From a virus: 36,785 nt of DNA. The position numbers were made by a program, and so were the translations under genes. The notes beneath the pieces were generated by a model. It did no database searches. It was given only the letters and a program-made list of their open reading frames with translations, and had not been told where the DNA came from. Positions 21,107 to 29,321 of the stretch are shown here, in pieces (position 1 is the first letter of the stretch; each line of letters begins with the position of its first letter). Location: IMG/VR virus record IMGVR_UViG_3300020119_000228, positions 1 through 36,785 of that record; one strand, written 5' to 3'.

Positions 21107-21400
21107 ATGAAATGGCACTCTGCAAAAGATTTTTTACCTGGCAATTCATACATGCCTAAAGATGGATTCGTAACGCCAGAGTTTTACGTCATATATCATC
21201 ATGGTGATAATGAATTAATGACTAACCTAGCATTTTGGGACGGTAAACAATTCATTTTAGGAACAACATGCTATTGTAATGAATGTGATTGTAACTGTGA
21301 TTATTGGCGTAAATATAGCGAAGAATGCATTATAACACATTGGGCACATTTAGATCTTCCAGATTTTGAAATGGAAATATATGAAGAAAATGAGTTATAA
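21107..21400 (+). CDS. DUF551-like protein
   Basis: 97-aa protein, MKWHSAKDFLPG at the start, FYVIYHHGDNELMTNLAFWD in the middle and CIITHWAHLDLPDF near the end. W..A...LP ... AxWDG ... VTHWxxLPxxP is the DUF551 pattern common in phages and prophages. An inserted cysteine-rich loop CYCNECDCNCDYW (near 55-67) is unusual and may bind metal. The ribosome-binding site is weak. Role unknown. Confidence 0.65.
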   Translation: MKWHSAKDFLPGNSYMPKDGFVTPEFYVIYHHGDNELMTNLAFWDGKQFILGTTCYCNECDCNCDYWRKYSEECIITHWAHLDLPDFEMEIYEENEL

Positions 21401-21484
21401 TAATTTATATTGAATTATTAATTTGACAATTGTCTCGACAGCGTTGAGAAAATCTCATGAGCATGAGCCTCACACATTAAACGT

Positions 21485-21521
21485 GATTATGACAATAATC
21501 AGACTTAGTGTTTTTGTTTTT
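21485..21521 (+). terminator. Probable terminator in convergent gap
   Basis: GATTAT-GACA-ATAATC stem (21485-21500), then AGACTTAGTG and TTTTTGTTTTT. The stem is AT-rich and separated from the T-run, so only moderately convincing. The gap 21401-21599 otherwise contains a TGAGA-AAA-TCTCA hairpin and no gene. Confidence 0.4.
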
Positions 21522-21599
21522 ACTTAAGTAATTGATTTATATATAAAAAAATTAATTGAGAAACTGTAAGGAATTGCCGAACAGTTCAAATTAGAAAAA

Positions 21600-21983
21600 T
21601 CATTGTTTAATATCTTCTCTTGCAGATATATAATCTTTCAAATAGTCTAATAATATTACTTTAGCCTCTTCGCATCCCCAGCAAAATTCAACTCTATATC
21701 CGCGCATTCTTTTTCTTTGTGCAAAGGCAATTTGAGATTTTGTGGGCTTGTTTTTTCCGAATTTAAGTTCTATCCATAAGCCAATGAATATATCTTGTCC
21801 TAACGCTAAAAATATATCAGATACGCCACTCTTAACTCCCATTGACTTTAAAAGAGCTCCGTACCTTAATGAGCATTTTCTTTCATTGGCAAAATGATGG
21901 ATGTCCTCTTGAAGCTCAGGAAAGATTTTGTTGAACCATTTAATAAGTTGAATCTGTTCGAATTGCTCTGGCTGTAAACGCAT
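21600..21983 (-). CDS. VRR-NUC domain nuclease
   Basis: 127-aa protein that is just a VRR-NUC domain: early His-Asn helix HHFANERKCSL, then MGVKSGVSDIFLAL with Asp56, LWIELKFG with Glu72 and Lys74, and the later QIAFAQRKRMRGYRVEFCWG. These give the PD-(D/E)XK catalytic set of the family. Stand-alone phage VRR-NUC enzymes are thought to cleave branched DNA, aiding packaging or recombination. AAGGA precedes ATG 21983. It is the last gene of the late strand. Confidence 0.85.
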   Translation of the reverse strand: MRLQPEQFEQIQLIKWFNKIFPELQEDIHHFANERKCSLRYGALLKSMGVKSGVSDIFLALGQDIFIGLWIELKFGKNKPTKSQIAFAQRKRMRGYRVEFCWGCEEAKVILLDYLKDYISAREDIKQ

Positions 21984-22009
21984 AAAAATCCTTTTTTATG
22001 GTAGTGTAT

Positions 22010-22033
22010 CCCGCAATTGCGCGCAATTGCGGG
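22010..22033. other. 24-bp perfect palindrome between lysis and nuclease genes
   Basis: A perfect 24-base palindrome built of two inverted copies of CCCGCAATTGCG. A partial third half-site, CCCGTAATTCC in reverse (22034-22044), follows. It is GC-rich in an AT-rich genome and lies in the 83-base gap between the 39-aa gene and the VRR-NUC gene. No T-run follows, so a protein-binding or processing site is more likely than a terminator. Confidence 0.6.
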
Positions 22034-22066
22034 GAATTACGGGATGAATGTTGTTCGTTCCGAAAT

Positions 22067-22186
22067 TTATGGTGGCGTATCTAATCCTTCTAATCCAATA
22101 AGATATCTTAAATATCGAAATGAACTTACTTCTAAAGCATGATCTTCACGATATGCTTTATATTCAATCCATGTGAGTTTACTCAT
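22067..22186 (-). CDS. 39-aa protein coupled to the lysozyme
   Basis: MSKLTWIEYKAYREDHALEV... through ...GLEGLDTPP. Its ATG overlaps the lysozyme stop as ATGA, so it is translated with it. Hydrophilic, no membrane segment, so not a holin. Unknown; possibly a lysis or packaging accessory. Confidence 0.6.
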   Translation of the reverse strand: MSKLTWIEYKAYREDHALEVSSFRYLRYLIGLEGLDTPP

Positions 22187-22593
22187 AATCCTTCCCTTAT
22201 CATGACAGCAACTTCATTGCTTCGTCCTTTGCCTACTTGTTTTGCCCATTGACTGTTTAAACATTCAATAGAAGCTAATGTATAATTTTTTTGTTCTAAT
22301 GCTTGAATCATCTTTTTAAAACCAAGAAGTTTCTCAATGCCCATAAAGCACATATTAATAAGAGCCATTTTTACATTATCTGGAGATATATTATACCAAT
22401 CATATTGTGACAATTCTTGTTCGCACTTCTTTATATCATTTTTAAGCATTAATTCTGCTTCGTCTGCTGAAATACCACAATCCTGTATATTTCTTCCATG
22501 CCCTAAAGTCCATTTACCTACAGTATCTTTTACAGGAAATTTATCAAATCCTTCATCCTTTTTTAACCATTGTTCAAGTATGTTATAATCCAT
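22183..22593 (-). CDS. T4-type lysozyme (endolysin, GH24)
   Basis: 136-aa protein with the GH24 catalytic triad at T4 spacing: Glu14 (KKDEGF), Asp23 (+9, VKDTVGK) and Thr29 (+15, WTLGHG). It cleaves the glycan of peptidoglycan at lysis. I start at ATG 22593, within TAATG overlapping the DUF1353 stop and with GAGG upstream; the frame is open ten codons further but that would add a hydrophobic-looking stub. No signal peptide, so it needs a holin. It lies in a cassette with DUF1353 and a 39-aa gene. Confidence 0.88.
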   Translation of the reverse strand: MDYNILEQWLKKDEGFDKFPVKDTVGKWTLGHGRNIQDCGISADEAELMLKNDIKKCEQELSQYDWYNISPDNVKMALINMCFMGIEKLLGFKKMIQALEQKNYTLASIECLNSQWAKQVGKGRSNEVAVMIREGL

Positions 22594-23048
22594 TAGCAAA
22601 AATCCTCGTTGTATGAATTCCAACCAAAAAGTCTAACTGAATAATACATAATCAATGCCTCTAAAGGTGATATTCCATCCTTAATAAGCATGTAATAGAA
22701 AATTAAATCAGTATCTTTTCTATTGAAATCACAAGTTTTAGTATAAAGATAGTCGTGTATTATGGCTGCACGAATCAATGAAGAATGGAAAGGAGATATA
22801 TAAGGCCAAACTATTCTTGGAATATTTGCTAAATCTGTTTCAAATTGTGCTGGTATTTGAAAATCCTTTCCATTTACCCTAAATTTAATTACATTGCACG
22901 TAGTATAATGATAATCAATCATAGGTTTTATGCAGGAATCATTTAATGCTTCTGCATCAATCTCGGCATTTTTATTATGAAAAGAATAATAAATCATAAA
23001 CATTGCATTTATCATAATAATAAAACAGAATCTGTATACTTTGTACAT
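22593..23048 (-). CDS. DUF1353 family protein with N-terminal membrane anchor
   Basis: 151-aa protein. FETDLANIPRIVWPYIS (near 69-85) and IRAAIIHDYLYTK (near 92-104) are the DUF1353 signature; DALMYY-like ISPLEALIMYYSVRLFGW closes the domain. The N-terminus FCFIIMINAMFMIYYSF is a membrane helix or uncleaved signal, an addition to the usual domain. DUF1353 genes commonly sit beside endolysins; the one-base overlap with the lysozyme fits a lysis-related or cell-envelope role, not established. Confidence 0.8.
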   Translation of the reverse strand: MYKVYRFCFIIMINAMFMIYYSFHNKNAEIDAEALNDSCIKPMIDYHYTTCNVIKFRVNGKDFQIPAQFETDLANIPRIVWPYISPFHSSLIRAAIIHDYLYTKTCDFNRKDTDLIFYYMLIKDGISPLEALIMYYSVRLFGWNSYNEDFC

Positions 23049-23060
23049 GTTATAATCCTA

Positions 23061-23085
23061 TTAAAGGCCCTAAGTTAATAGGGCC
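23061..23085 (-). terminator. Hairpin between tail array and lysis genes
   Basis: GGCCCTA/TAGGGCC (23066-23072, 23079-23085), 7 bp with a 6-base loop, followed on the minus strand by TTTAA. A modest intrinsic terminator that may lower lysis-gene transcription relative to tail genes. Confidence 0.5.
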
Positions 23086-23093
23086 ATATTAAA

Positions 23094-24005
23094 TTAAATG
23101 TACTCTGTAATTATTACGATACCACTTCCTCCTGTACCACCATTTGTAAGTGCACCAATAACGCCTTGAATTGCAGAACCTGAACCACCAGCACCTGTAT
23201 TTGCTGGAGCTGCGTTTCCTGATTGATTAGTCCCTGTAACTACTAATGCTAATCCTCCTCCTCCTAGTCTTGTCGATCCACCGGTACCACTTATTGATGT
23301 GGTAGCCCCAAATACAATTGCATATGATCCAGGAGCTCCAGCACCATTAACGGAACCTCCAGAACCAGGTGTTGCACCAGCACCACCTACGGCATTTCCC
23401 CAACCTGCTATAGCTGATACCATGGCACCGCCTCCCTGGCCCCCATTTACAGTAAGTAACGATCCTACAGTTGTTGTTCCTCCAGGATTGCCTGGGCTTC
23501 CACTTACTGTGCTTCCTCCGGCTCCAATTGTAATTATTTGTGAATCAGCAATTTGTTCTGCTGAATATAGACCTCTACCATAACCCCCTGATCCGCCACC
23601 ACCACCAGCCCATCCAGTCCCAGCAGCTGCAAACCCAGTGCTTCCACCTCCGCCTCCGCCTCCTAAGGCTTCAATCAAACAAAAATTCATATCTGGATTA
23701 GGAATATATGTTCCTGATGAGGTAAATACCCTCAATCCTATAACTACTGATGTTTCAGGAATTTGTTGATCAAATCTTTGTTCAGTTGCATTTCTAGTGA
23801 AGAATCCTTGACCGTCAGCATAGAATATATAAACACCATCTGTATTTTCCCATTCAAATTCCCCGTTTTGAAGAAGTTGTATGTTTTCATCTTGGGCTGT
23901 TAAATAACCACTTGTAGTTATTGCTACTAAATTATCAGTAGTAACAATCCTAATTATTCTTGGCTTTATTCCCCAATCGCTTGTAATATCGGTTATAGGC
24001 ATCAT
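23094..24005 (-). CDS. Glycine-rich tail/fibre protein, paralogue 1
   Basis: 303-aa protein in two parts. Residues 1-90 (MMPITDITSDWGIKPRIIRI...) form the N-terminal module shared by all four genes of the array, with TTDNLVAITTSGYLTAQ and FEWENTDGVYIFYADGQGFF. After FCLIEALGGGGGGG (near 108-121) comes a glycine-rich domain with many GG, GAGG and PGNPGG turns, ending IVIITEYI. Such glycine-rich C-terminal domains occur in phage receptor-binding proteins, where they form polyglycine-type sandwiches exposing variable loops. AAGGA precedes the start. Last of the array. Confidence 0.75.
   Translation of the reverse strand: MMPITDITSDWGIKPRIIRIVTTDNLVAITTSGYLTAQDENIQLLQNGEFEWENTDGVYIFYADGQGFFTRNATEQRFDQQIPETSVVIGLRVFTSSGTYIPNPDMNFCLIEALGGGGGGGSTGFAAAGTGWAGGGGGSGGYGRGLYSAEQIADSQIITIGAGGSTVSGSPGNPGGTTTVGSLLTVNGGQGGGAMVSAIAGWGNAVGGAGATPGSGGSVNGAGAPGSYAIVFGATTSISGTGGSTRLGGGGLALVVTGTNQSGNAAPANTGAGGSGSAIQGVIGALTNGGTGGSGIVIITEYI
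23850..23895. repeat. 46-bp exact repeat, copy 1
   Basis: Identical to 24812-24857, encoding DENIQLLQNGEFEW in two neighbouring paralogues that differ elsewhere. A sign of recent duplication or gene conversion. Confidence 0.85.
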
Positions 24006-24055
24006 TATTTCCTTATAATTAATTGTTTTAATTACATATCATTCATTGACATGTT

Positions 24056-24964
24056 CTAAATGTATTCAGTAATTAACACTACTCCTGAGCCGCCCGCACC
24101 ACCTAAAGTAGGCGCTCCAGTAACACCTTGTATTGCTGATCCTCCTCCTCCTGATCCAGTGTTATCTTGAGCAGGAGATCCAATGTTGTTTGATCCTATA
24201 GCCACAAGTGAGTTTCCTGATCCTCCTAACCTTGTTGCTCCACCAGCTCCACTAATAGATGCTGAAACACCAACATAAAATGAATTAAATCCTGGAGCCC
24301 CTCTAGAATTAACCGCTCCTCCAGTTCCAGCTGCACCTCCAGCTCCTCCTTGAGCTCCATTAAAACCTGCAGTAGCTACTCCTGTTGATAATCCTCCTAA
24401 TCCTCCATTGGCAACTAACAAAGTTCCAACGCTTGTTGTTCCTCCTGGATTACCATCGTCATTTGCTACTGGAGTACCACCTGCTCCAATTGTAACTACT
24501 TGTGATGTTCCAATCTGAGCAGCTGTATATATTCCTCTACCATAGCTACCCGCTCCACCGCCACCTCCAGCGTATCCAGTCCCAGCAGCTGCGGTGCTTG
24601 TTCCTCCTCCAGCTCCACCACCACCAATGGCTTCTATAATGCAAAAAGTCATACCTGGTGTAGGTATATAATTACCAGAAGCAGTTATTGTCCGTTGTGC
24701 AACTACAACGGTTTCAGTTGGTATTTCTACGTCAAATCTTTGTTCTTCTGCATTATGAGTAAAGAATCCTTGTCCATCTGAATAGCTTATTAAAACTCCA
24801 TCTGTTGGAAACCATTCAAATTCCCCGTTTTGAAGAAGTTGTATGTTTTCATCTTGGTCAACTAAATAACCAGATGTGGTTATTGTGTTAAAATCATCTG
24901 TAGTAACAACACGAATTATTCTAGGATTTATTCCTTCATCAGTTGTTATGCTTAAAATAGCCAT
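24056..24964 (-). CDS. Glycine-rich tail/fibre protein, paralogue 2
   Basis: 302-aa paralogue of the previous gene: MAILSITTDEGINPRIIRV at the start, QDENIQLLQNGEFEWFPTDG in the N-terminal module, FCIIEAIGGGGAGGG at the domain junction and VVLITEYI at the end. The N-terminal module and the FCxIEAxGGGGxGGG junction are conserved while the glycine-rich loops differ, the pattern expected of a receptor-binding set under diversifying selection. AAGGAG precedes ATG 24964. Confidence 0.75.
   Translation of the reverse strand: MAILSITTDEGINPRIIRVVTTDDFNTITTSGYLVDQDENIQLLQNGEFEWFPTDGVLISYSDGQGFFTHNAEEQRFDVEIPTETVVVAQRTITASGNYIPTPGMTFCIIEAIGGGGAGGGTSTAAAGTGYAGGGGGAGSYGRGIYTAAQIGTSQVVTIGAGGTPVANDDGNPGGTTSVGTLLVANGGLGGLSTGVATAGFNGAQGGAGGAAGTGGAVNSRGAPGFNSFYVGVSASISGAGGATRLGGSGNSLVAIGSNNIGSPAQDNTGSGGGGSAIQGVTGAPTLGGAGGSGVVLITEYI
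24812..24857. repeat. 46-bp exact repeat, copy 2
   Basis: See 23850-23895; identical over 46 bases, within the N-terminal module of the second paralogue. Confidence 0.85.
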
Positions 24965-24975
24965 TTTTTATCTCC

Positions 24976-25887
24976 TTATAAAAATTCGGTTATTATTACT
25001 ATCCCAGCTGATCCATTTCCTCCAGCAGATGCAGAAAAATCTATATTTTGAAGTGCTGCTCCAGAACCGCCAGAACCTGTAGAAGGTCTTGCCGCTATCC
25101 CTGTTTCACTGCTAGAAGATGCAATAACGGAAGCCCCTCCTCCCCCTAAATTCGTAGATGCGCCTGCACCACTTATGGCAAATACATTACCAACTACTAA
25201 TGAAGCAAATCCTGAAGCTCCGCGACCATTAAATGAGCCACCCTCACCCTGCGGTCCTCCTCCTCCACCATTCGTTGACCCAAAATTGTTAATATTAGAG
25301 GACATAAAATTTCCTCCATTACCACCGAATGCAGTTAATAAATCACCAAAAAAACTAAGTCCTCCTGGATCTCCTGGAGCTCCTGTTCTTCCAGTACCAC
25401 CTAAACCAACGCCAACTAATTGAGATGAACCTATTTGTGACGCAGTGAATAAACCAATGCTATAAGCTCCTGCTCCTCCTCCTCCTGCAGCGCTTCCAAC
25501 TCCTAAAACTGTAGAAAATTGCGTACCACCTCCAGCTCCACCACCTCCATAAACTTCAATGAAACAAAAATTCATAGAGGGAGTGGGGATATATGTTCCT
25601 GGAGAAGTAAATACTTGTTGAGCAACAATAATTCCAGCTTGATCTATAGCTTCATCAAATCTTTGATCTGCTTCATTATGTGTAAAAAATCCTTGTCCAC
25701 CATTGTAAAATATATATACACTGTCAGTTGGAAGCCATTGAAACAAACCATTTTGAATTGCTTTTATATTTGATATTTGTGTCGTTAAATATCCTGTAGT
25801 CGTAATTGCAGTAAATGTATCAGTTGTAACTACTCGTACAATTCTTGGATCTATACCTTGATCTGTAGAAATATTTGTAATAGCCAT
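24976..25887 (-). CDS. Glycine-rich tail/fibre protein, paralogue 3
   Basis: 303-aa third member: MAITNISTDQGIDPRIVRV, the module ending GQGFFTHNEADQRFDEA, then FCFIEVYGGGGAGGG and a glycine/serine-rich C-terminus ending IVIITEFL. More diverged from the other two than they are from each other. AAGGA precedes the start; 11 bases separate it from the next gene. Confidence 0.75.
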   Translation of the reverse strand: MAITNISTDQGIDPRIVRVVTTDTFTAITTTGYLTTQISNIKAIQNGLFQWLPTDSVYIFYNGGQGFFTHNEADQRFDEAIDQAGIIVAQQVFTSPGTYIPTPSMNFCFIEVYGGGGAGGGTQFSTVLGVGSAAGGGGAGAYSIGLFTASQIGSSQLVGVGLGGTGRTGAPGDPGGLSFFGDLLTAFGGNGGNFMSSNINNFGSTNGGGGGPQGEGGSFNGRGASGFASLVVGNVFAISGAGASTNLGGGGASVIASSSSETGIAARPSTGSGGSGAALQNIDFSASAGGNGSAGIVIITEFL

Positions 25888-25918
25888 TTTTTATATCCTT
25901 ATAAAAACAATGGTTTAA

Positions 25919-26923
25919 TTAAGATGCATTTCTTATTAATTGAAAATTAAAAATCGCATCATTTCCTGGATCTGCACTAAATATTACAGTAAGTGTATCA
26001 TCTGTGACTTGAGCGTATAAAATTGTTACATTATTTGTTCCATCATCAACCATTTGACAAAATGCGGTATCTGTTAATCCTAAAGCGCCTGTAACCGTAA
26101 ATGCTTCTGTTGGTGATCCTCCTACTGTAGTAAGTTGTCCATTGAATTTAATTAATGCTGAAGGAGTTATTCCAGAAGAAAGCATTGCCAAATTAATTGA
26201 GGAAGGTTGAATAGTTGTAAGACCTGAATTATCAATAGTTACATTTCCTGACATGGTTACTGAGGACGCAACATTGCTAGCATTACCCACAATTATATTC
26301 CCATCGAATAATGGTTCTAATTGGCTAAGTTGAATTCCTGCTGAAGTAGCTATTTTTGCTGAATCAATAACACCAGATTGAATTGTTGTTAATCCTGTAT
26401 TGTCTATATTGATATCACCTGTCATAGCTGTTGCAGTTGCTACATTCCCTGCATCACCAACTAATATTTGTGAAGAAGGTAAGGCTTCTAGTTTGCTAAA
26501 AGAAATTCCAGCAGAAGAATTAATATCTGCATTCATAACAACATTAGATGCGATATCAAAAACACCAGTATTAGTTAAAGTAATATCTCCTGAAGGAGAA
26601 ACACCAGTTGCTATATTTGATGCGTTTCCTACGAATATATTTCCATTGGAAAGAACATTAGATAAATCTCCTGGGGGCGCTAAAACATCAAACGAATCAT
26701 TTACAAAATCATATCTAAAAAATCCTAATTGATCTGGTGAATAATAGATTATTGTTAAATCATTTTTATTAAATACAAAATCTCCATTTTGTATCAAATT
26801 AATATTTGCTTTTTGAGTTGAGAAGTAACCAGCGGTAGTTATAGTAACCAAATCATCGGTAGTTATTATAAAAACAATACTATTTACTCCAACATAATTC
26901 CTATCAATTGCTGTAATTCCCAT
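25919..26923 (-). CDS. Tail/fibre protein with repeat domain, array paralogue 4
   Basis: 334-aa protein. The N-terminal module (MGITAIDRNYVGVNSIVFI; TTDDLVTITTAGYFSTQ) matches the three glycine-rich genes, but the C-terminus is different: three repeats of about 55 residues of the form GNASNVA..V.MSGDITLTNTG..TI (near 100, 155 and 210), then a beta-rich tip (TVGGSPTEAFTVTGALG...). The swap of C-terminal domain on a common base points to modular exchange. ATG 26923 is used, with GGAG upstream, rather than an ATG four codons earlier. Confidence 0.7.
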   Translation of the reverse strand: MGITAIDRNYVGVNSIVFIITTDDLVTITTAGYFSTQKANINLIQNGDFVFNKNDLTIIYYSPDQLGFFRYDFVNDSFDVLAPPGDLSNVLSNGNIFVGNASNIATGVSPSGDITLTNTGVFDIASNVVMNADINSSAGISFSKLEALPSSQILVGDAGNVATATAMTGDINIDNTGLTTIQSGVIDSAKIATSAGIQLSQLEPLFDGNIIVGNASNVASSVTMSGNVTIDNSGLTTIQPSSINLAMLSSGITPSALIKFNGQLTTVGGSPTEAFTVTGALGLTDTAFCQMVDDGTNNVTILYAQVTDDTLTVIFSADPGNDAIFNFQLIRNAS

Positions 26924-26970
26924 ATTAAACTCCATTTAATTAATAATACATCCTGTATTATTTTTGTTAT

Positions 26971-27168
26971 TTACATGGTCTTTCGTCTTCTTATTCTGTC
27001 TAAATCATCCATACCTAAGAATCCGACTCCTTCTGCTTCTGCATCAGAACGAACACCGTACTTGCAATATTCTTTTGCTTCATCAATTAGCGCATCATGC
27101 CCAGAAAAACCTTCATTTTTTCCTTCTCGTATGATTATTTTTTTTCTAGGTGTTTCATCATAAGCCAT
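26971..27168 (-). CDS. Small hydrophilic protein
   Basis: 65-aa protein, MAYDETPRKKIIIREGKNEG then DEAKEYCKYGVRSDAEAEGV and a basic end RIRRRK. AGGGG precedes ATG 27168. Sits between the fibre array and the DUF6582-like gene; possibly a minor structural or chaperone protein. Unknown. Confidence 0.6.
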   Translation of the reverse strand: MAYDETPRKKIIIREGKNEGFSGHDALIDEAKEYCKYGVRSDAEAEGVGFLGMDDLDRIRRRKTM

Positions 27169-27179
27169 GATTAATCCCC

Positions 27180-27389
27180 TTATTTTTTTCTGTTTAGAAT
27201 CTTATTTGCCTTAGCATCTATTTTTTCTTTGGTGGAAGAGGAAATTTTTCCTTTATTTTCCATTTGTGTGGCTCTTGCTTTAGCATTAGATGCATGTGAC
27301 TTATCTGGCATAGGATATTTTTTTGATCCAGGCATACCAAAATCAGATTTAGGTAATTTATTTCTGCTTTGTGTTGTTAGCTTGGCCAT
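27180..27389 (-). CDS. DUF6582-like small basic protein
   Basis: 69-aa basic protein, MAKLTTQSRNKLPKSDFG..., with KYPMPDKSHASNAKARATQM and a lysine-rich tail. This sequence type (LP..DF..P....YP..D..HA.NA..RA..) is widespread in phages and annotated DUF6582, role unknown. AAGGAG precedes ATG 27389, which lies inside the 58-aa gene. Confidence 0.75.
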   Translation of the reverse strand: MAKLTTQSRNKLPKSDFGMPGSKKYPMPDKSHASNAKARATQMENKGKISSSTKEKIDAKANKILNRKK

Positions 27390-27534
27390 TGTTAGCTACT
27401 CCTTGTTCAAATTCGTTAATAAGCATTTGTATAGATTGAAGTGCGCCAGTATATTGCTGAACCAAATTAAGTGCATTCTGCAATTGTTGATTAAAATGTT
27501 GAACTTTTTGTTTTAAATTATCCATTGTTATCAT
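27358..27534 (-). CDS. Small coiled-coil protein
   Basis: 58-aa frame MITMDNLKQKVQHFNQQLQN..., a Q/N-rich amphipathic helix to about residue 45, AAGGA upstream. It overlaps the DUF6582-like gene by 32 bases in another frame. Possibly a fibre chaperone, by size and position; not recognised. Confidence 0.55.
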   Translation of the reverse strand: MITMDNLKQKVQHFNQQLQNALNLVQQYTGALQSIQMLINEFEQGVANNGQANNTKQK

Positions 27535-27544
27535 TTTTATATCC

Positions 27545-29293
27545 TTATGTTGAGATGTAACTAGTTGCTATCGTGAATGAATAACTGCTTCCTGATACTA
27601 TTTCAGTAGTTGCTAAGTTAATTTGAGCCGTTGCACTTCCAAGTGCTCTTATTACAACTTGAGCTTGTCCTGGTGTATGTACAGGATTTAATTGAGTTCT
27701 TCCAGCTGGATAAGTTATACCTCCAGAAACAGGCCCAACAACAGCTATAACTGAAGATGGGAGCGTATGAAAAACAGGTATTGGAAGTGAAATAATGAAT
27801 TCACCTGAAGATGTTGTATAAGTTGGAGTAAAAGAAACAGTTAAATTTACCATTACTAATCTTCCAAGAACTTCATATGTGCCAGATTGAACCGTATAAA
27901 CTACTGATAAATCACCAGGTGTAGCAAAAGTAATCGTTGGAGTATAAGTCTGTGCCTCTTGAAATATAGTCCAAGAACCAATTCCTGAAGTATCGTAAGT
28001 AATTATTGAATTTGTTGATGGTGGAACTGCGCTAGGAAAAGTTAAATAATAAGATGCTGGTACTGTGGTTGGTGCTTTAAATCCAATATAATTAGTACCT
28101 GATAGAGGATCCTCTAAAAATTTCATGTATGCAGGTGCAGATGCACCACCAACCAATAGGGCTCCTGTTCCTCTTGGGGCAGCATGTACATCACCATTAT
28201 TTTTTCCTGACAATAGTAGTGTTACATCTGAATCAGTTCCATCTGCAACTAATGCAACAGGAAATCCTGTCAATGAATTTGATATATTTAAATGATTAAC
28301 TGCACCAGTTAGAGCGTCTAATTCGAGTAATTTATCCCCAGACGCTGCAAAAATTGTTCCTCCAGCATTTAAAGGACCAGTGAGTGTTATATCTTGGAAA
28401 GTAGGACTTGAAGTTAAGCCAATATCTTGTGGTGTTGTTAATGTTATTGCTCCCGTTACAGGAGCACCAAAAGTTCCATTTACCAGTACTTGGTTATCGG
28501 TTCCTTGTGCAGAGGTAACACCTCCTCCTGGTATGTCAGACAAATAAGCAACTGTACCGTCAAAATCTTGCCAAGTTACATTAACAGTATTGGGTGTGTC
28601 TGCAAATATAAAATTAGTATTATGCTGATTTGATGTTCCAGAATTAAATTGCATAGGAGTTGAATTTGTAGATCTAAAATTAAATAATCCAGCTCCTTGT
28701 GCCTGGAATGTTAAACCAATATCTGTATCAAGACCTTGTGCTCCAATATTTGGAGAAAATCCAGTAAATGCATTAGTTAAATATAATGAATTAGAAGCTA
28801 ATATAATTGAATGAAAATTAACAATGGGATTGTTAAGAAAATCCGATATTCCAGCAGGTGCGTTTATATATCCTGTAAATCCTGGACCGTAATAGTCTAC
28901 TCCATTAAGTGCTATTGAAGGTGTTGAAACACCAAGAGAAACTGTTTGTTTTAAAATTCCATCAGTCAAAGAACCCAAATCAAAAGAATTAGGTAATGAT
29001 GGTTCAATTTGATATGTAATAAAACTAGCATTTTGTACAGCAGAATTATCCAGTTGAATCCAAGCAGCAAATGAAGGTGAATAAAATTCATATATTTCTG
29101 TAGTTGTATTAAATCGCAAACGAAAATATATATCTGGCGTTATGGGTGGTCTATCTGCTGTGCTTCCAGGGGCAAGATTTGGCCATGGATTATTAAATAA
29201 AACATTATTTCCAGAAAGCAAACCAGGAGTCTTATCGTTAACATCCAAGTCACCGCCAGAGGTCATTTGACTAAATTTTATTGTAGATACCAT
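27545..29293 (-). CDS. Large tail-fibre protein
   Basis: 582-aa beta-rich protein. N-terminal part (MVSTIKFSQMTSGGDLDVND; LRFNTTTEIYEFYSPSFAAW, near 78-97) is followed by repeats with TLTTPQDIGLTSSPTFQDIT and GALLVGGASAPAYMKFLED, as in trimeric phage fibres with triple-beta shafts, and a C-terminal beta domain (TPTITFATPGDLSVVYTVQS...). It probably forms a trimeric side or tip fibre. Length and position downstream of the 115- and 679-aa genes fit adsorption apparatus. AAAGGA precedes the start. Confidence 0.7.
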   Translation of the reverse strand: MVSTIKFSQMTSGGDLDVNDKTPGLLSGNNVLFNNPWPNLAPGSTADRPPITPDIYFRLRFNTTTEIYEFYSPSFAAWIQLDNSAVQNASFITYQIEPSLPNSFDLGSLTDGILKQTVSLGVSTPSIALNGVDYYGPGFTGYINAPAGISDFLNNPIVNFHSIILASNSLYLTNAFTGFSPNIGAQGLDTDIGLTFQAQGAGLFNFRSTNSTPMQFNSGTSNQHNTNFIFADTPNTVNVTWQDFDGTVAYLSDIPGGGVTSAQGTDNQVLVNGTFGAPVTGAITLTTPQDIGLTSSPTFQDITLTGPLNAGGTIFAASGDKLLELDALTGAVNHLNISNSLTGFPVALVADGTDSDVTLLLSGKNNGDVHAAPRGTGALLVGGASAPAYMKFLEDPLSGTNYIGFKAPTTVPASYYLTFPSAVPPSTNSIITYDTSGIGSWTIFQEAQTYTPTITFATPGDLSVVYTVQSGTYEVLGRLVMVNLTVSFTPTYTTSSGEFIISLPIPVFHTLPSSVIAVVGPVSGGITYPAGRTQLNPVHTPGQAQVVIRALGSATAQINLATTEIVSGSSYSFTIATSYIST

Positions 29294-29321
29294 AACAAAT
29301 CCTTTTGAAAAAAATAAGTAA

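Noticed and set aside
23299-23583. Proline-rich plus-strand frames opposite the glycine-rich fibre genes (also at 25175-25423)
   Set aside because: They are the complement of glycine codons and have no ribosome-binding site; shadow frames.
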